Assembly (NCBI GenBank): GCA_003979335.1
Contig: RYWC01000023.1
Span: 1,410-8,614 of the forward strand
Direction: 5' to 3'
Origin: Clostridia bacterium
GTDB taxonomy: Bacteria > Bacillota_A > Clostridia > Christensenellales > Borkfalkiaceae
Length of the DNA: 7,205 nt
Every line of letters begins with the position of its first letter. Position 1 is the stretch's first letter. The notes under the pieces are model-generated. The model was given only the letters and a program-made list of their open reading frames with translations, did not search any database and was not told the DNA's origin. Shown here one piece after another: positions 5,582-7,205 of this stretch. A program made the position numbers and the translations under genes.

Positions 5582-7015
5582 TTATGCTACCGAAAAAATA
5601 TCGTTCAAATCGAATAAATAAATATTGCCTTTATCTTTTGCTTCCGCTTTTACAGCATCGGTAAAGCCGTTTAAGGCAAACAAGTAAATATAAATATTAC
5701 CGACAAAGAAAATCTTTTCTCGGAGTTTATTCAGTTGCCCCATATCAAAAGGCTCGTTCGTGAATTTACATTCGCCGATTAAATAGTTTTTGCCCTGTAT
5801 ATCGACACCGACAATATCTATCTCTTCCGAACCGGTTATAAGCTTGCCACTGTCGTCTCGTTTGGTAACTTTACCCCACCATCTTGAAAATGAAGTAAAG
5901 AAAGCCGGGAGCTTCTCTTGTCCGGCAAGCACATACAAATATCGAATGCAAATGTTTTCAAACGACCGCGAAGCAAAGTGATGTAAATCATTCTTTATAC
6001 AATGTTTCCATACAAGTTCTACGTTATTCGTGTCAAGTTCTGCCTTGTGCGGATAAACGTATGTGTAATAGAAACGGAAAAAATCATCCGCAAGCATATA
6101 TTCACCTTGATTCTTTTTGATATTATCCTTTGTTTTAGAAAGCGCAGGCAACTGCTTAATTATAATTCCCAGCTCTAACAAGTTTTTCAGATAAGTAGAA
6201 AGCTTTGCGCTCTCGATATTGCTCTTTTCCGCTATCTCCGAGTATTTGTTACAGCCAAGAGCTATTGCCTCAATAATAGTAATGTAAACAGCAGGTTCTC
6301 TTAATTCCTGATGTAATAAGAACTCGACCTCGTCGTAAAGCTGTGCACTCTTTTGCAATAACTTCGTCTTGATATTTTGCTCAAGCGAAATGTTACCGTC
6401 AAACTGACGAAGATAATGCGGTATGCCTCCAAGTATAGAATATGCAATTGCTTTATCTTCATTGGAGTAATTCGGGAAGAATTTAACTGCGTCAAAATAC
6501 GGCATAGGCTCTAACTTGTACGTTGCGGTTGTTCTGCCGTAAAGCGGATTCTTGTATCCAAGAATTTCATTTTCTATAAAGCTCATCGAGCTACCCGAAA
6601 GAATGAGCATAATATTTTTATTCTTCAGATTATGATCCCACAGATTCTGCAAAACCGACGGAATGCTCTCGTCCCCTTTCACCATATAAGGGAACTCGTC
6701 GATAACTATGACCATTTTCTCGTCGAAATTATACTCGCCCAAAAAAGTAAATGCGGTATCCCAGTCGTGAAACTGCTTGAATATATTTGCCATATTAGGA
6801 TTGGTCGGCAACAGCTTATTGAAAAATTCCTTTAACTGCTTAACATTTGTATATTCGTTGCAAGTATAAAAAACATGCTTTTTACCTTTACAAAACTCGG
6901 TTAACAGCTCCGTCTTCCCCACTCGCCTACGCCCGTAAAGAACAATCAACTCCGCTTGATTACTCGCGTACCGCTCGTTTAAAAATTTGAGTTCGTATTC
7001 ACGCCCTATAAACAT
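5582..7015 (-). CDS. AAA+ ATPase of the ATPase_2/DUF234 type with nuclease-like C-terminus
   Basis: This 477-aa protein is typical of the archaeal-type ATPase family (ATPase_2) also common in anaerobic bacteria. Residues 1-35 hold MFIGREYELKFLNERY and Walker A GRRRVGKT (28-35). Walker B is VIVIDEF with Asp106-Glu107. A sensor-like LILSGSSMSF and the family motif NPLYGRTTATYKLEPMPYF follow. A winged-helix region (CNKYSEIAEKSNIESAKLS...) and FFRFYYTYVYPHK precede the DUF234 end. There EEIDIVG and GECKF supply Asp400, Glu415 and Lys417 in the pattern of a PD-(D/E)XK nuclease core, though cleavage is not proven for this family. The ATG at 7015 has GAGG 5 nt upstream. It heads a two-gene operon with its own consensus promoter and terminator. 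The cellular role of these ATPases is not established; DNA-related ATP-driven work or defence is a guess. It appears intact. Confidence 0.9.
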   Translation of the reverse strand: MFIGREYELKFLNERYASNQAELIVLYGRRRVGKTELLTEFCKGKKHVFYTCNEYTNVKQLKEFFNKLLPTNPNMANIFKQFHDWDTAFTFLGEYNFDEKMVIVIDEFPYMVKGDESIPSVLQNLWDHNLKNKNIMLILSGSSMSFIENEILGYKNPLYGRTTATYKLEPMPYFDAVKFFPNYSNEDKAIAYSILGGIPHYLRQFDGNISLEQNIKTKLLQKSAQLYDEVEFLLHQELREPAVYITIIEAIALGCNKYSEIAEKSNIESAKLSTYLKNLLELGIIIKQLPALSKTKDNIKKNQGEYMLADDFFRFYYTYVYPHKAELDTNNVELVWKHCIKNDLHHFASRSFENICIRYLYVLAGQEKLPAFFTSFSRWWGKVTKRDDSGKLITGSEEIDIVGVDIQGKNYLIGECKFTNEPFDMGQLNKLREKIFFVGNIYIYLFALNGFTDAVKAEAKDKGNIYLFDLNDIFSVA

Positions 7016-7039
7016 AGTAACCTCATAAAAATCTAAATT

Positions 7040-7058
7040 TGCAAAATCACGATTTGCA
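7040..7058. repeat. Operator-like dyad at the ATPase operon transcription start
   Basis: TGCAAA (7040-7045) and TTTGCA (7053-7058) form an inverted repeat with a 7-bp centre. The same bases give two direct ATTTGCA copies (7037-7043 and 7052-7058). It covers the predicted start of transcription, where a bound repressor would block initiation. It is AT-rich and short, so this is a moderate call. Confidence 0.5.
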
Positions 7059-7063
7059 TTTTA

Positions 7064-7092
7064 ATTATATGGAATTTCTCTAAAAATGTCAA
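7064..7092 (-). promoter_or_regulatory. Consensus sigma-70/sigma-A promoter of the ATPase operon
   Basis: On the minus strand TTGACA (7092-7087), exactly 17 bp, and TATAAT (7069-7064) match the consensus at every position. Transcription would start near 7057, leaving a leader of about 40 nt before the ATG at 7015. A full-consensus promoter with dyads on both sides suggests strong but repressed expression. Confidence 0.85.
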
Positions 7093-7099
7093 TAGAAAA

Positions 7100-7115
7100 T
7101 TAGGAAAATTCCTAA
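7100..7115. repeat. Dyad just upstream of the ATPase operon -35 box
   Basis: TTAGGAA (7100-7106) and TTCCTAA (7109-7115) form a perfect 7-bp inverted repeat with a 2-bp centre, seven bases upstream of the -35 box. The position suits an activator or repressor site. Apart from this and the promoter, no gene or RNA was recognised in the 190 bp from 7016 to the window end. Confidence 0.5.
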
Positions 7116-7205
7116 ATCAATTTGTCGAAATATATCGAAAGTGGTGGCAATCCAAGGGCTAATAATTTCTGCATAATTGTATTAGTTAGTCATATTCGCC
7201 TAACA

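Noticed and set aside
7141..7157. Similarity of GTGGTGGCAATCCAAG to the minus strand at 4433-4451 (GGTGGTGGACAATAGCCAAG)
   Set aside because: It needs two gaps and covers fewer than 20 bases, so it may be chance. No second IS end or transposase is visible near 7141.
1..7205. CRISPR array, tRNA or rRNA genes
   Set aside because: No regularly spaced repeats, cloverleaf-like segments or conserved rRNA stretches were recognised by eye on either strand.

Overview
The window looks like a low-to-moderate GC Firmicutes genome, most likely an anaerobic Clostridia-type gut bacterium. The reasons are AAAGGAG-type ribosome sites, sigma-A promoters, a glycyl-radical activating enzyme, BspA-type leucine-rich repeats, and a large serine recombinase of the clostridial zinc-ribbon/DUF4368 type. 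No species can be named from this sequence alone.

Left part (1-1316), chromosomal and all on the minus strand: fabZ (fatty-acid beta-hydroxyacyl-ACP dehydratase) lies downstream of pflA (pyruvate formate-lyase activating enzyme). Ten bases upstream of pflA is the last 53 codons of a BspA-type leucine-rich-repeat (LRR) protein gene whose front is missing.

Middle part (about 1317-4447), mobile: a large serine recombinase gene abuts the broken end of the LRR fragment, so integration into the LRR gene is the simplest reading. The recombinase has its own promoter, overlapped by a perfect 13-bp inverted repeat. An IS3-family insertion sequence of about 1.37 kb sits 27 bp behind that promoter on the plus strand. 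It has orfA and orfB, terminal inverted repeats, an intact DD(35)E triad, a frame-breaking C7 run near the end of orfB and a perfect 32-bp palindrome.

Right part (4545-7205): a self-contained minus-strand two-gene operon. A consensus promoter (TTGACA, 17 bp, TATAAT) with palindromes on both sides drives a 477-aa AAA+ ATPase of the ATPase_2/DUF234 type, with a PD-(D/E)XK-like C-terminus. Two bases after its stop comes a GTG-started 327-aa protein with a winged-helix-like segment and an otherwise unrecognised sequence. A strong intrinsic terminator closes the operon. This pair is the best candidate for an undescribed cargo system. Its function (defence, regulation or element maintenance) is not shown by the sequence.

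The far end of the mobile element, and the missing front of the LRR gene, are not visible and probably lie beyond position 7205.
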